A stretch of DNA of 10,456 nucleotides, from NCBI GenBank assembly GCA_902797105.1, contig CADBRL010000118.1:1-10456 (forward strand). The letters are read 5' to 3'. The notes under the pieces were generated by a model that was not told the origin of the DNA, searched no databases, and worked only from the letters and a program-made list of their open reading frames with translations. The translations under genes and the position numbers were made by a program. Origin of the DNA: an uncultured Erysipelotrichaceae bacterium. GTDB taxonomy: Bacteria; Bacillota_I; Bacilli_A; RF39; UBA660. Below, piece by piece: positions 1-6,540 of the stretch. Within the stretch, counting starts at the first letter, position 1. Each line of letters opens with the position of its first letter.

Positions 1-1
1 A

Positions 2-151
2 GTAATGCCAGAATTTGAAGTATTATTTAAAGTAGATTTAGGTAATATGGATTATACCATTAATGGTGAAGATACTATTTTAAATGTTGAAAATACTTTT
101 GTTACAATGTATAATTTTAATATAAAGGATTTTATTGAAAAAGATGACTAA
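2..151 (+). CDS. C-terminal end of an unrecognised protein (partial)
   Basis: The open frame enters from the left edge of the window and ends at TAA 149-151, giving 49 residues with no start in view. The tail is acidic and rich in Asp, Asn, Val and Phe, with alternating hydrophobic and polar residues (for example PEFEVLFKVDLGNMDYTING). This suggests a beta-rich domain, and it closes with KDFIEKDD. I do not recognise the family. There is no membrane segment in the visible part. It is the only conserved-looking gene end on the plus strand, and it converges on the ParB/Noc gene. Its stop codon lies within the stem-loop of the shared terminator, which supports this being the true end of a real gene. 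Confidence 0.55.
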   Translation, partial: VMPEFEVLFKVDLGNMDYTINGEDTILNVENTFVTMYNFNIKDFIEKDD

Positions 152-168
152 TGTTAGCCATCTTTTTT
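138..168. terminator. Bidirectional intrinsic terminator between converging genes
   Basis: AAAAAGATG at 138-146 pairs with CATCTTTTT at 159-167. After one A/C mismatch the stem continues with CTA (148-150) pairing TAG (155-157) around a 4-base loop. T-runs follow the stem on both strands, so it can stop the plus-strand gene ending at 151 and the minus-strand ParB/Noc gene ending at 167. Both stop codons lie in or against the hairpin. Confidence 0.8.
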
Positions 169-1330
169 AGTTATTTAAATCTTTTTTTATCTTGATGTTT
201 ATGTGATATTCGGTTGGTAAGTTCATTTCTTCAACTATTACTTTGTCACTATCTAGATGTAAATTTCTTATTGTTTTTATTACTTCATTTAAGTAATCGT
301 TGTTATTTTCAGATGATGAGTTTGGAATTAGAAAATCATCAAGCATCTCAATGTTATCAGTTTGATTTATTAAATCTTTTGCTTGTGGTTTACTTTCTTC
401 TTTTGGCATTTCAAATTTTGGTATTACTTCTTCCGTATTCATATTAGCTGCTGTATCTTCAAGAAAGTTGAAAAATTTATTTGGCATTTTTTCAGGATTT
501 GAGAAGAATGCATCTGGGGTAATACTTGGCACTTCTTTGATGTCTTCCAAAGTATCTTCTTGATTATCAACATCCTTTTGTTCTGTCACATCTGTATAAA
601 TATCTTCAATACTTGGTAATTTATCTATATTTTGACTAGAATTTACATCAACATTTTCAACTGAAGGTTGTGTAAATACTTCATTATTTACTGATGCTGG
701 TGGATTGATATTTCCTGCTTCATCTATGTTTTTTATTTCATCTTCAAGTTGTTTAACAGTTAGTCTTTCATTTATCACTTTATTTAGTAACTCCCTTTGT
801 TTTTCATGAGATGGAACTTTAAGTAAAGTTCTAGCATGTCTTTCTGATATTTTTTCTGCTAAGATAGCTTCTTGAACAGCTTCATCTAGTGTTAATAAAC
901 GTAATTTATTAGAAATTGCTGATTGAGATAATCCCATTTTTCTTGCAAGTTCATCTTGGGTCATGTAACCTTTATTTAAAAGAGCTTGATATGATCGTGC
1001 TTCTTCAATTGCTGTTAAATCTTTTCTTTGAATATTTTCAACAATTGCTACTTCAGCAGATGTATTGTCATCTAAATTAGAAATAACTGCGGGCACTGAA
1101 ACTAATCCTGCCATTTTAGCAGCTTTAAATCTTCTTTCTCCGGCGATTATTTCATATTTGTCATTTTTTCTTCTTAGTACAAGTGGTTGAATTATTCCGT
1201 GTTCCTTGATTGATGAAGCTAAATCCGCAAGTGATGCATCATCAAAAGACAACCGTGGTTGGAAACGGTTTGGTATTATGTCCTCGATAGGAACTTGTAA
1301 AATTGTATTTTCTAATTGTATATTATTCAC
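167..1330 (-). CDS. noc: Noc-like ParB-family nucleoid occlusion/partition protein with long acidic linker
   Basis: This is a CTP-dependent DNA-clamp protein of the ParB/Noc family. Counting from the TTG discussed below, the N-terminal domain has PNRFQPR (23-29), the GERR box (67-70) and ENIQRKDL (101-108). A helix-turn-helix covers about 126-150, and a C-terminal dimerisation segment covers about 348-386. The helix-turn-helix reads SQSAISNKLRLL and is followed by ERHAR, which matches Noc (KGQSTIANKLRLLKL, TERHAR) better than Spo0J/ParB. The position directly after rsmG is also that of noc in Bacillus. The protein is about 100 residues longer than Bacillus Noc because of an acidic, probably disordered stretch at about 205-345. 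The FSRFFG-type N-terminal membrane helix of Noc is not apparent. I place the start at GTG 1328-1330, because AAAGGG (1340-1345) is 9 bases upstream of it. The in-frame TTG at 1337-1339 abuts that site and would give 390 residues. Confidence 0.85.
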   Translation of the reverse strand: MNNIQLENTILQVPIEDIIPNRFQPRLSFDDASLADLASSIKEHGIIQPLVLRRKNDKYEIIAGERRFKAAKMAGLVSVPAVISNLDDNTSAEVAIVENIQRKDLTAIEEARSYQALLNKGYMTQDELARKMGLSQSAISNKLRLLTLDEAVQEAILAEKISERHARTLLKVPSHEKQRELLNKVINERLTVKQLEDEIKNIDEAGNINPPASVNNEVFTQPSVENVDVNSSQNIDKLPSIEDIYTDVTEQKDVDNQEDTLEDIKEVPSITPDAFFSNPEKMPNKFFNFLEDTAANMNTEEVIPKFEMPKEESKPQAKDLINQTDNIEMLDDFLIPNSSSENNNDYLNEVIKTIRNLHLDSDKVIVEEMNLPTEYHINIKIKKDLNN

Positions 1331-1339
1331 TTTAATCAA

Positions 1340-1345
1340 CCCTTT
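1340..1345 (-). promoter_or_regulatory. Ribosome binding site that favours a GTG start for noc
   Basis: On the minus strand AAAGGG lies 9 bases before GTG 1330-1328 but directly touches TTG 1339-1337. Normal spacing favours the GTG. Confidence 0.6.
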
Positions 1346-1355
1346 ATTATATACA

Positions 1356-1384
1356 ATGATACATTATTTGGAGAGTTTTTGCAA
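1356..1384 (-). promoter_or_regulatory. Predicted promoter of the noc-like gene
   Basis: Read on the minus strand, TTGCAA (1379-1384) and TATCAT (1356-1361) are separated by exactly 17 bases. This gives a good sigma-A-type promoter with a short leader carrying the AAAGGG site. It lies downstream of the rsmG terminator, so the gene can be expressed independently of the mnmE-mnmG-rsmG operon. Confidence 0.6.
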
Positions 1385-1428
1385 GTTATTTTTGACAATT
1401 TTTGCATAAGATTTTTTATTAAAACTTT

Positions 1429-1455
1429 ATTATTAGTTAATAATTAACTAATAAT
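1429..1455. repeat. 27-bp perfect palindrome (13-bp arms, 1-base centre)
   Basis: ATTATTAGTTAAT at 1429-1441 is the exact reverse complement of ATTAACTAATAAT at 1443-1455, with a single A between them. It lies between the rsmG terminator and the noc promoter. There is no T-run placed to make it a terminator, so a protein-binding site is the more natural reading. In DNA this AT-rich, chance cannot be excluded. Confidence 0.7.
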
Positions 1456-1459
1456 TAGT

Positions 1460-1504
1460 AAAAAAAATGTACAAATGCAGTCTTTATCTACATTTGTAAC
1501 ATTT
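1460..1504 (-). terminator. Intrinsic terminator of the mnmE-mnmG-rsmG operon
   Basis: On the minus strand the arms at 1488-1498 and 1470-1480 form an 11-bp stem (ACAAATGTAG with CTGCATTTGT at its core, one G-U pair) around a 7-base loop. The stem can extend by about 5 pairs with one bulge (1500-1504 with 1465-1469). A run of T follows at 1467-1460. It starts 9 bases after the rsmG stop. Confidence 0.8.
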
Positions 1505-1512
1505 CCAATTTA

Positions 1513-2226
1513 CTAATATGGTTTTTTTATTATTTTTTCATATGGTCTTAATTCGCTTAGTGTTGTTTCTTTTATTTTTTTCACTTTTATGATATTTCTC
1601 ATTCCTGTTTCTTCTGATAATAAGAAAGTATTTATTTCTTCAATTTCTCCATGCATTTTAGAAATAACATTTTTACTATTATCTATTTCTTCAGTATTAC
1701 TGCCTTTCATAGCTATAAAATACTTATTTTCTTTAACAAGTGGCATGGCAAGTTCTGTTAAAACTGGCATGTTAGTAACTGCTCTAGCTGTTACAACATC
1801 ATAATAATTTAGTCTTTCATTTCTAAAAGATTCTACTCTTGTGTTAATAAGTTCTAGGTTATCAACATGAATTTTATTTTTTAATTCTGTTAAGAACTTT
1901 ATTTTTTTATTGTTGCTATCTAATAAAGTTACCTTTAAACTTGGAAAAAATATCTTTATTACCATTCCTGGAAAGCCTGCACCAGTACCAAAGTCTAGTA
2001 AATTTTCACATAGATTTAAATCAATTACTTTTGTAAGAGTTAAACTATCATAAAAATGCTTCAAATAGATATCTTTGATGTTTGTTATTGCTGTTAGATT
2101 TGTATGTTCGTTATATTCTCTTAGAAAGTTTGCGTAGATTTCTAATTGTTTTAATTTTTCATCTGTTGTTTCAAGACCTAATTCTTTTACTTTTTCAATA
2201 AATTCATTAATTTTCATCTTTACCAT
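1513..2226 (-). CDS. rsmG: 16S rRNA (guanine-N7) methyltransferase RsmG
   Basis: RsmG (GidB) uses S-adenosylmethionine to methylate N7 of the guanine in the 530 loop of 16S rRNA; loss gives low-level streptomycin resistance in known bacteria. NLTAI (43-47) and HFYDSL (57-62) are family motifs. LLDFGTGAGFPG (77-87) is the SAM-binding glycine loop, followed by the acidic LLDSNNKK segment. The 237 residues match the usual length. The first ATG (2226) gives MVKMKINEF. Alignment to Bacillus RsmG, which begins MNIEEF, makes the second ATG at 2217-2215 equally likely, and neither has a strong ribosome binding site. The gene overlaps the end of mnmG by 20 bases (11 from the second ATG), so translational coupling is likely. 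It is the last gene of the operon. Confidence 0.95.
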   Translation of the reverse strand: MVKMKINEFIEKVKELGLETTDEKLKQLEIYANFLREYNEHTNLTAITNIKDIYLKHFYDSLTLTKVIDLNLCENLLDFGTGAGFPGMVIKIFFPSLKVTLLDSNNKKIKFLTELKNKIHVDNLELINTRVESFRNERLNYYDVVTARAVTNMPVLTELAMPLVKENKYFIAMKGSNTEEIDNSKNVISKMHGEIEEINTFLLSEETGMRNIIKVKKIKETTLSELRPYEKIIKKPY

Positions 2227-4072
2227 ATTCTTTCTTTAGATAAATACTTAAAACGGAAATATCTACTGGATTTACTCCACTTATACGAGATGCTTGAGCA
2301 ATTGTTTTAGGTCTTATTTTATCTAATTTTTGTCTTGCTTCACTAGCTAAGTTTGTTACTTTACCATAGTCAATATCTTCAGGTATTTGTTTTTCTTCAA
2401 GTTTTTCTAATTTTTCTACTTCTTTAAAAGCTTTTTTAATATATCCGTCATATTTGGCATTTATTTCTACTTGTTCTTTTACTTCATCTGGATAATCTAA
2501 AGTTATAAAGTTTTCAATAAAGTCTAGATTTATTTCTGGTCTTTTTAAAAGCTCATAGAAATTTAAGCCAGTAAGTGGAACATTTTTATTATTATTTATA
2601 AATATTTCTTTAACTTCACTAGTTAAATGAAGTGTATTTTCTGTTAAATATGCTGTTAATTTTTTAATATTCTCTTCTTTAGAAAGTAATCTTGCATATT
2701 GTTCTTCATTTATTGTACCTATTTCATGGGCATAATGACGTAGTCTTAAATCAGCATTATCGTGTCTTAAAATAAGACGAAATTCTGCTCTTGATGTTAG
2801 CATACGATAGGGTTCTATAGTTCCTTTTGTTACTAAGTCATCAATTAATACTCCAATATAAGCATCACTTCTTTTTAATATTAGAGGATTTTTATTATCA
2901 ACTTTTAAAGCTGCATTTATACCAGCAATTATTCCTTGTCCTGCAGCTTCTTCATAGCCACTTGTGCCATTTATTTGACCTGCTGTAAATAAATTTTCTA
3001 AAACTTTATTTTCTAGACTTGGCTTAATTTGTAATGGATCAATTGCATCATATTCAATGGCATAGGCATATTTGCTAATAACTGCGTTTTCTAGTCCGTG
3101 TAAACTATGAACCATTTGTTCTTGAACATCTTCTGGCATGCTTGTGGAAAATCCTTGTAAATACCAATCATCATAATATAAACTTTCTGGTTCTAGGAAT
3201 AATTGATGTCTTTCTTTATCCGCAAATCTTACAATTTTATCCTCGATTGATGGACAATATCTTGGACCTACTCCAGTTGCATAGCCTCCATACATTGCGG
3301 ACTTTTCTAAATTATCTCTTATAATTTGATGTGTTTTTTCATTGGTATAAAGTAAGTAACATGGTTTTTGGTCTTCTAATTTATAGCTTGGTGCAAAATC
3401 ATTTGAAAATGTCCAATAAGTATTATCGCCATGTTCCTTGCTCATTACAGAAAAATCTATGGAATCTTTTTTAATTCTTTGTGGAGTACCTGTTTTTAAT
3501 CTTATTATTTTTAAGCCATATTCATTTAATTTTGTTGATAAATAGTTACTTCTTCTTTCTCCATGGGGTCCACCTGGTGTATTTTTGCTACCCACAAGAA
3601 TATTACCACGTAAATATGTACCCGTTGTTAAAATTACAGTTTTACCTTCAATTCTTTCATTATTTTCTGTAATAACCCCTTTAACAATATTGTTTTCAAT
3701 AATTAAATCTTCTACTAAAGATTCTTTTATTGTTAAGTTAGGCATTTTCATTAAATATTCTTGCATATTTTTAGGATATGTTATTTTATCTGCTTGAGCA
3801 CGTAAACTTCTTACTGCTGGGCCTTTAGAATTATTAAGCATTTTTATTTGAATGTGAGAAATATCTGCGATATGGCCCATTAGACCACCTAGAGCATCAA
3901 CTTCGCGTACTATAATACCTTTGGCTGTTCCACCGATTGATGGATTACATGGCATATCACCTATGTTTTTAATATTACCTGTTATAAGTAATGTTTTTTT
4001 ACCTAATTTAGCTGCAATATGACTTGCTTCAATTCCAGCATGTCCTCCACCTACTACGATTACATCATACAT
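2207..4072 (-). CDS. mnmG: tRNA uridine-5-carboxymethylaminomethyl modification enzyme, FAD subunit MnmG
   Basis: MnmG (GidA) forms a complex with MnmE in the cytoplasm that installs the carboxymethylaminomethyl (or aminomethyl) group on U34 of tRNAs reading split codon boxes. The N-terminus YDVIVVGGGHAGIEA carries the FAD Rossmann GxGxxG motif at residues 8-13. GGTAKG and the GPAVRSLRAQADK signature follow. The second family signature, GTSGYEEAAGQGIIAGINA, lies near residues 366-384. The C-terminus holds the helical MnmE-contacting domain with ASRISGVNP. The length of 621 residues is normal and I see no break. It starts 9 bases after the mnmE stop, with GAGGAAC as ribosome binding site, and its end overlaps rsmG. 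This is the usual mnmE-mnmG-rsmG order. Confidence 0.98.
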   Translation of the reverse strand: MYDVIVVGGGHAGIEASHIAAKLGKKTLLITGNIKNIGDMPCNPSIGGTAKGIIVREVDALGGLMGHIADISHIQIKMLNNSKGPAVRSLRAQADKITYPKNMQEYLMKMPNLTIKESLVEDLIIENNIVKGVITENNERIEGKTVILTTGTYLRGNILVGSKNTPGGPHGERRSNYLSTKLNEYGLKIIRLKTGTPQRIKKDSIDFSVMSKEHGDNTYWTFSNDFAPSYKLEDQKPCYLLYTNEKTHQIIRDNLEKSAMYGGYATGVGPRYCPSIEDKIVRFADKERHQLFLEPESLYYDDWYLQGFSTSMPEDVQEQMVHSLHGLENAVISKYAYAIEYDAIDPLQIKPSLENKVLENLFTAGQINGTSGYEEAAGQGIIAGINAALKVDNKNPLILKRSDAYIGVLIDDLVTKGTIEPYRMLTSRAEFRLILRHDNADLRLRHYAHEIGTINEEQYARLLSKEENIKKLTAYLTENTLHLTSEVKEIFINNNKNVPLTGLNFYELLKRPEINLDFIENFITLDYPDEVKEQVEINAKYDGYIKKAFKEVEKLEKLEEKQIPEDIDYGKVTNLASEARQKLDKIRPKTIAQASRISGVNPVDISVLSIYLKKEYGKDEN

Positions 4073-4081
4073 TTTTGTTCC

Positions 4082-5431
4082 TCACTTTCCTAGACAAAAA
4101 TTACTAAATATTTTGTCTACTAATTCGCCTTCATAACTATCTCCCATGATTTCACCAAGATAGTTCCAAGCTGCTTTTAAATCTATTTCTATCATGTCAA
4201 CAGAATATCCTGCTTCAAGATTATTTTGAGCATTTTTTAGTGCTTCTTCGGCTTTATTTACTAAATCTATTTCTCTTAGATTACATAAATAACTCATATC
4301 TTTATTTACAATACTATCTAAATTTAATTTGTTACTAATTGCTTCTTTTAAAGTATTTAAACCATCTAAATCAATTGTGTTACCATAAATAACATCTTTA
4401 ATTGTTTCAGGCAATACTAGTTTCTTTTCTAAATCCATTTTATTTACAAATACAAGTAATTTTTCATTATTATACTTATCTAACATAGTTAGTTCTTCAT
4501 TTGTTAGTTCTTCATTATTATTTAAAACAAGTAAAACAATATCTGCATTATCCGCAGTTTTTTTACTTTTATCCACACCTATTTTTTCAACGATATCTGT
4601 TGTTTCTCTGATACCAGCAGTATCAATAAAGTTGATAGCTACTCCATTTAAAGTAATTGTGCCTTCAACTATATCTCTAGTTGTACCAGGAATATCTGTT
4701 ACAATTGCTTTTTCTTCATCAAGTAAACTATTTAAAATACTACTTTTACCTACGTTTGGTTTACCAATAATTGCAACATTTACTCCTTCTTTAATAAGTC
4801 TTCCGTTTTTAGCTCCACTTACTAAGACATTTAATTCTTTAGTAATATCATCAAGGTATTCATGCATTAAATTTTCTGTTACTTCAAGTTCATCAGTATA
4901 TTCTGGATAATCAATGTTTACTTCAATGTTGGCAAGTATTTTGGCTATTTTTTCTCTTAGATTACTAATTTGTTTTGATAATTTTCCATCAACATTATTT
5001 ATAGCCAAAGTTCTAGCAGCATCTGTTTTGGCAATTATTAAATCGTTTACTGACTCAGCTTCAAGGAGATTTATTCTGCCATTTAAATAAGCTCTTTTTG
5101 TAAATTCTCCAGGTTCAGCAAGACGACATCCTGATGCAAGTAATATTTCCATTACTTTTTTAGTAGTGTTAATGCCTCCATGACAATTTATTTCAATTGT
5201 ATCTTCAGTTGTATAAGTCTTAGGTCCTTTCATTAGCATAACTAAAACTTCATCAATAACCTCTTCATTATATTTAATGTGTCCATAATGAATTGTGTGG
5301 CTGGAAGCATTTTTTAAATCATGATCAAAAATACTGTCTACGATGTCTACAGTTTCAGGTCCAGTTACACGGACAATAGATATTGCTCCGATACCCATTG
5401 AAGTTGATATTGCACAGATTGTATCTTCCAT
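4082..5431 (-). CDS. mnmE: tRNA modification GTPase MnmE
   Basis: MnmE (TrmE/ThdF) is the folate- and GTP-dependent partner of MnmG in U34 tRNA modification. The N-terminal tetrahydrofolate-binding domain starts with DTICAIST and includes CHGG (83-86) and GEFTKRAYLNGRI (108-120). A Ras-like G domain is inserted in the helical domain: G1 GKPNVGKSS (223-231), GTTRD (249-253), DTAG (270-273) and NKMD (330-333). The protein ends in CLGK (446-449), the catalytic C-terminal motif, directly before TGA. That TGA placement shows UGA is a stop here. The length of 449 residues is normal. The ribosome binding site AAAGGAAG (5447-5440) is 8 bases before the ATG and lies in a palindrome that may control it. 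In Bacillus, jag is the direct upstream neighbour. Here a 1.2-kb islet separates the two. Confidence 0.98.
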   Translation of the reverse strand: MEDTICAISTSMGIGAISIVRVTGPETVDIVDSIFDHDLKNASSHTIHYGHIKYNEEVIDEVLVMLMKGPKTYTTEDTIEINCHGGINTTKKVMEILLASGCRLAEPGEFTKRAYLNGRINLLEAESVNDLIIAKTDAARTLAINNVDGKLSKQISNLREKIAKILANIEVNIDYPEYTDELEVTENLMHEYLDDITKELNVLVSGAKNGRLIKEGVNVAIIGKPNVGKSSILNSLLDEEKAIVTDIPGTTRDIVEGTITLNGVAINFIDTAGIRETTDIVEKIGVDKSKKTADNADIVLLVLNNNEELTNEELTMLDKYNNEKLLVFVNKMDLEKKLVLPETIKDVIYGNTIDLDGLNTLKEAISNKLNLDSIVNKDMSYLCNLREIDLVNKAEEALKNAQNNLEAGYSVDMIEIDLKAAWNYLGEIMGDSYEGELVDKIFSNFCLGK

Positions 5432-5435
5432 AAAA

Positions 5436-5461
5436 AATACTTCCTTTCATTCGGAAGTATT
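5436..5461 (-). promoter_or_regulatory. Inverted repeat covering the mnmE ribosome binding site and -10 edge
   Basis: AATACTTCC (5453-5461 read on the minus strand) is the exact reverse complement of GGAAGTATT (5436-5444), with 8 bases between. The downstream arm includes the core of the mnmE ribosome binding site and runs into a T-run just before the ATG. The upstream arm overlaps the last bases of the -10 box. It can act as a DNA operator, or in read-through RNA as a hairpin that hides the ribosome binding site or terminates. RNA started at the local promoter would begin after most of the upstream arm. Confidence 0.55.
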
Positions 5462-5467
5462 ATAACA
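5459..5467 (-). promoter_or_regulatory. Extended -10 promoter of mnmE-mnmG-rsmG
   Basis: The minus strand reads TGTTATAAT, a perfect -10 box with the TGn extension, about 30 bases before the mnmE ATG. The -35 region is weak (TTTAAT 18 bases upstream, overlapping the stop of the neighbouring remnant), which fits an extended -10 promoter. Confidence 0.55.
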
Positions 5468-5482
5468 CACATTATTACAAAA

Positions 5483-5713
5483 TTAAAGATTTATTCGAAT
5501 GGAGTCACTTGAAGTAACTGTTCCACTAGCATATGTTAATAATGACTCGAGATTGAAAGTTGGATGTATTGCCAAATGGCCTCCATTTCCACCTCCAAGA
5601 TCAGAGAAAAGTTCATGTTCATCAACACGGCCAACTTGACTTATGTAAAATATTTCTTTGTTATTGCTTGCTATACGGGTAAGTGTACATTCATTTAACC
5701 CATATACACCCAA
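5483..5713 (-). pseudogene. C-terminal remnant of a probable secreted/surface protein
   Basis: A 76-residue open frame ends at TAA 5485-5483. It has no ATG: the only candidate start is TTG 5713-5711, with no ribosome binding site before it and an in-frame stop 7 codons upstream. The end (GGGNGGHLAIHPTFNLES, then a YASGTVTSSDSIRI run) resembles the C-terminal tails of gut-Firmicute extracellular proteins of the DUF6273 kind, which end in an RPxxxLxS...GxGT...PYxI pattern. That link is by memory of the motif only. Base use differs from the neighbours: GGAGGTGGAAATGGAGGCC and CTCGAG are unusually GC-rich for this window. I read it as the tail of a gene whose 5' part was lost, probably acquired horizontally. 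A short expressed peptide is possible but less likely. Confidence 0.45.
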
Positions 5714-5828
5714 ATAGCTGATATTATTGATTTATTTTCATAACTACTCACATCTGTTGTATATATTGTTACATTTAAGATTGCTGATGAACGTAATCCT
5801 TATTCTAAATCTATCGTAGACAATAATG

Positions 5829-5857
5829 AAAAAAACAAGTTCTAAATAATGAACTTG
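5829..5857 (-). terminator. Intrinsic terminator of the XRE regulator gene
   Basis: On the minus strand CAAGTTC (5857-5851) pairs with GAACTTG (5842-5836) around an 8-base loop, followed by seven T (5835-5829). The stem starts immediately after the stop codon of the regulator, making that gene a self-contained unit. Confidence 0.85.
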
Positions 5858-5858
5858 C

Positions 5859-6191
5859 TTATTGTGTTACTTTATTAGTTAGTGAGTCTGCATAACCAAT
5901 TAATTTTAATTGGTCTTCAGTTTTAAGATATATGAACTTTTCCATGAGTTCTTTTTCTTTCTTATTTAATATTTTATTCATATATTTTATAGGTGTATCA
6001 TCATCTGTTAAACCTAATAAATAATCTGTACTTGTTTCTAAATATCTTGCAAGTGCAATTAATACTTTAGCACTTGGATAACTTACACCTGATTCATACA
6101 TGCTTATTGATTCTTGTTTAACCCCTACTGACATTGCTACATTTAATTGACTTTTATGTCTTTTTTCTCTAATTATTCTAAGATTTTCCAT
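5859..6191 (-). CDS. XRE-family HTH transcriptional regulator
   Basis: This is a 110-residue cytoplasmic DNA-binding protein. Residues 1-62 form a Cro/CI-type helix-turn-helix domain with the classic spacing: SQLNVAMSVGVKQESISMYESGVSYPS (14-40), then LIALARYLETSTDYLLGLTDD. The tail (about 75-106, EKELMEKFIYLKTEDQLKLIGYADSL) matches the short helical C-terminus seen in many stand-alone Firmicute regulators of this type. That region probably serves dimerisation. The gene is complete and starts at ATG 6191-6189. GGAAGG (6209-6204) lies upstream at a slightly long spacing, and a strong terminator follows directly. No target gene stands next to it: both flanks hold gene remnants, so it may be the survivor of a degraded mobile element. 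Its target and signal cannot be told from the sequence; self-regulation through the adjacent inverted repeat is possible. Confidence 0.85.
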   Translation of the reverse strand: MENLRIIREKRHKSQLNVAMSVGVKQESISMYESGVSYPSAKVLIALARYLETSTDYLLGLTDDDTPIKYMNKILNKKEKELMEKFIYLKTEDQLKLIGYADSLTNKVTQ

Positions 6192-6193
6192 AT

Positions 6194-6252
6194 TATACTT
6201 ATTCCTTCCATATTTAATTTTATAATATTAATTTATATTAGAAATAAGTATA
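6194..6252. repeat. 10-bp inverted repeat in front of the XRE gene
   Basis: TATACTTATT (6194-6203) and AATAAGTATA (6243-6252) are exact reverse complements separated by 39 bases of almost pure A/T. One copy lies between the ribosome binding site and the start of the regulator, the other about 50 bases upstream. They could be paired half-sites for the regulator itself or a leader RNA stem. Confidence 0.4.
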
Positions 6253-6291
6253 TATTATTTTTATCATAAATTTAATTTATACAGATAATAA

Positions 6292-6537
6292 TTTATTATT
6301 GTTTTTAATGTTACAAAAAATAAAAATACTATTAGATTATTACTTGAGATTGAACTTTGTTCTGGTAAATATGAAGGAAATGATAGTGAAACTTATCCAA
6401 ATAAAGGTTATGTATTTACCTCCACTCTTTTAAAATGGGAAAATGGCGGAGAACTTACTTGGGATGATACAACAAAAAAAGCAGTTTTTAGTGGAACTAC
6501 TTCTGATAAATGTTATATTTATTTTGATAAAGAATAA
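6292..6537 (+). pseudogene. Remnant of a surface/prepilin-like protein, start missing
   Basis: An open frame runs from just after TAA 6289-6291 to TAA 6535-6537, about 81 codons with no ATG or GTG start near its left end. From residue about 20 the translation is clearly protein-like: LEIELCSGKYEGNDSE, then WENGGELTWDDTTKKAVFSG and TTSDKCYIYFDKE. I recall the pattern of GGxLTWD...AVFSGTTSDKCYIYFD from extracellular and prepilin-like proteins of uncultured Firmicutes, but cannot name the family. The two cysteines could pair outside the cell. It faces the opposite way from all neighbouring genes. With no start and no signal peptide, I read it as an internal or C-terminal fragment left by a deletion. 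It fills most of the otherwise gene-free stretch 6192-6653. Confidence 0.5.
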
Positions 6538-6540
6538 TTT

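Noticed and set aside
4569..4577. Perfect DnaA-box sequence TTATCCACA
   Set aside because: It is a single copy inside the mnmE coding sequence, where it encodes part of GVDKSK. No cluster or AT-rich unwinding element accompanies it, so it is no evidence for an origin.
4632..4910. 92-codon plus-strand open frame opposite mnmE, and similar frames opposite mnmG, rsmG, yidC and noc
   Set aside because: These are mirror frames of conserved genes, rich in Leu, Ser, Phe and Ile as expected for the antisense of AT-rich coding sequence, with no ribosome binding sites.
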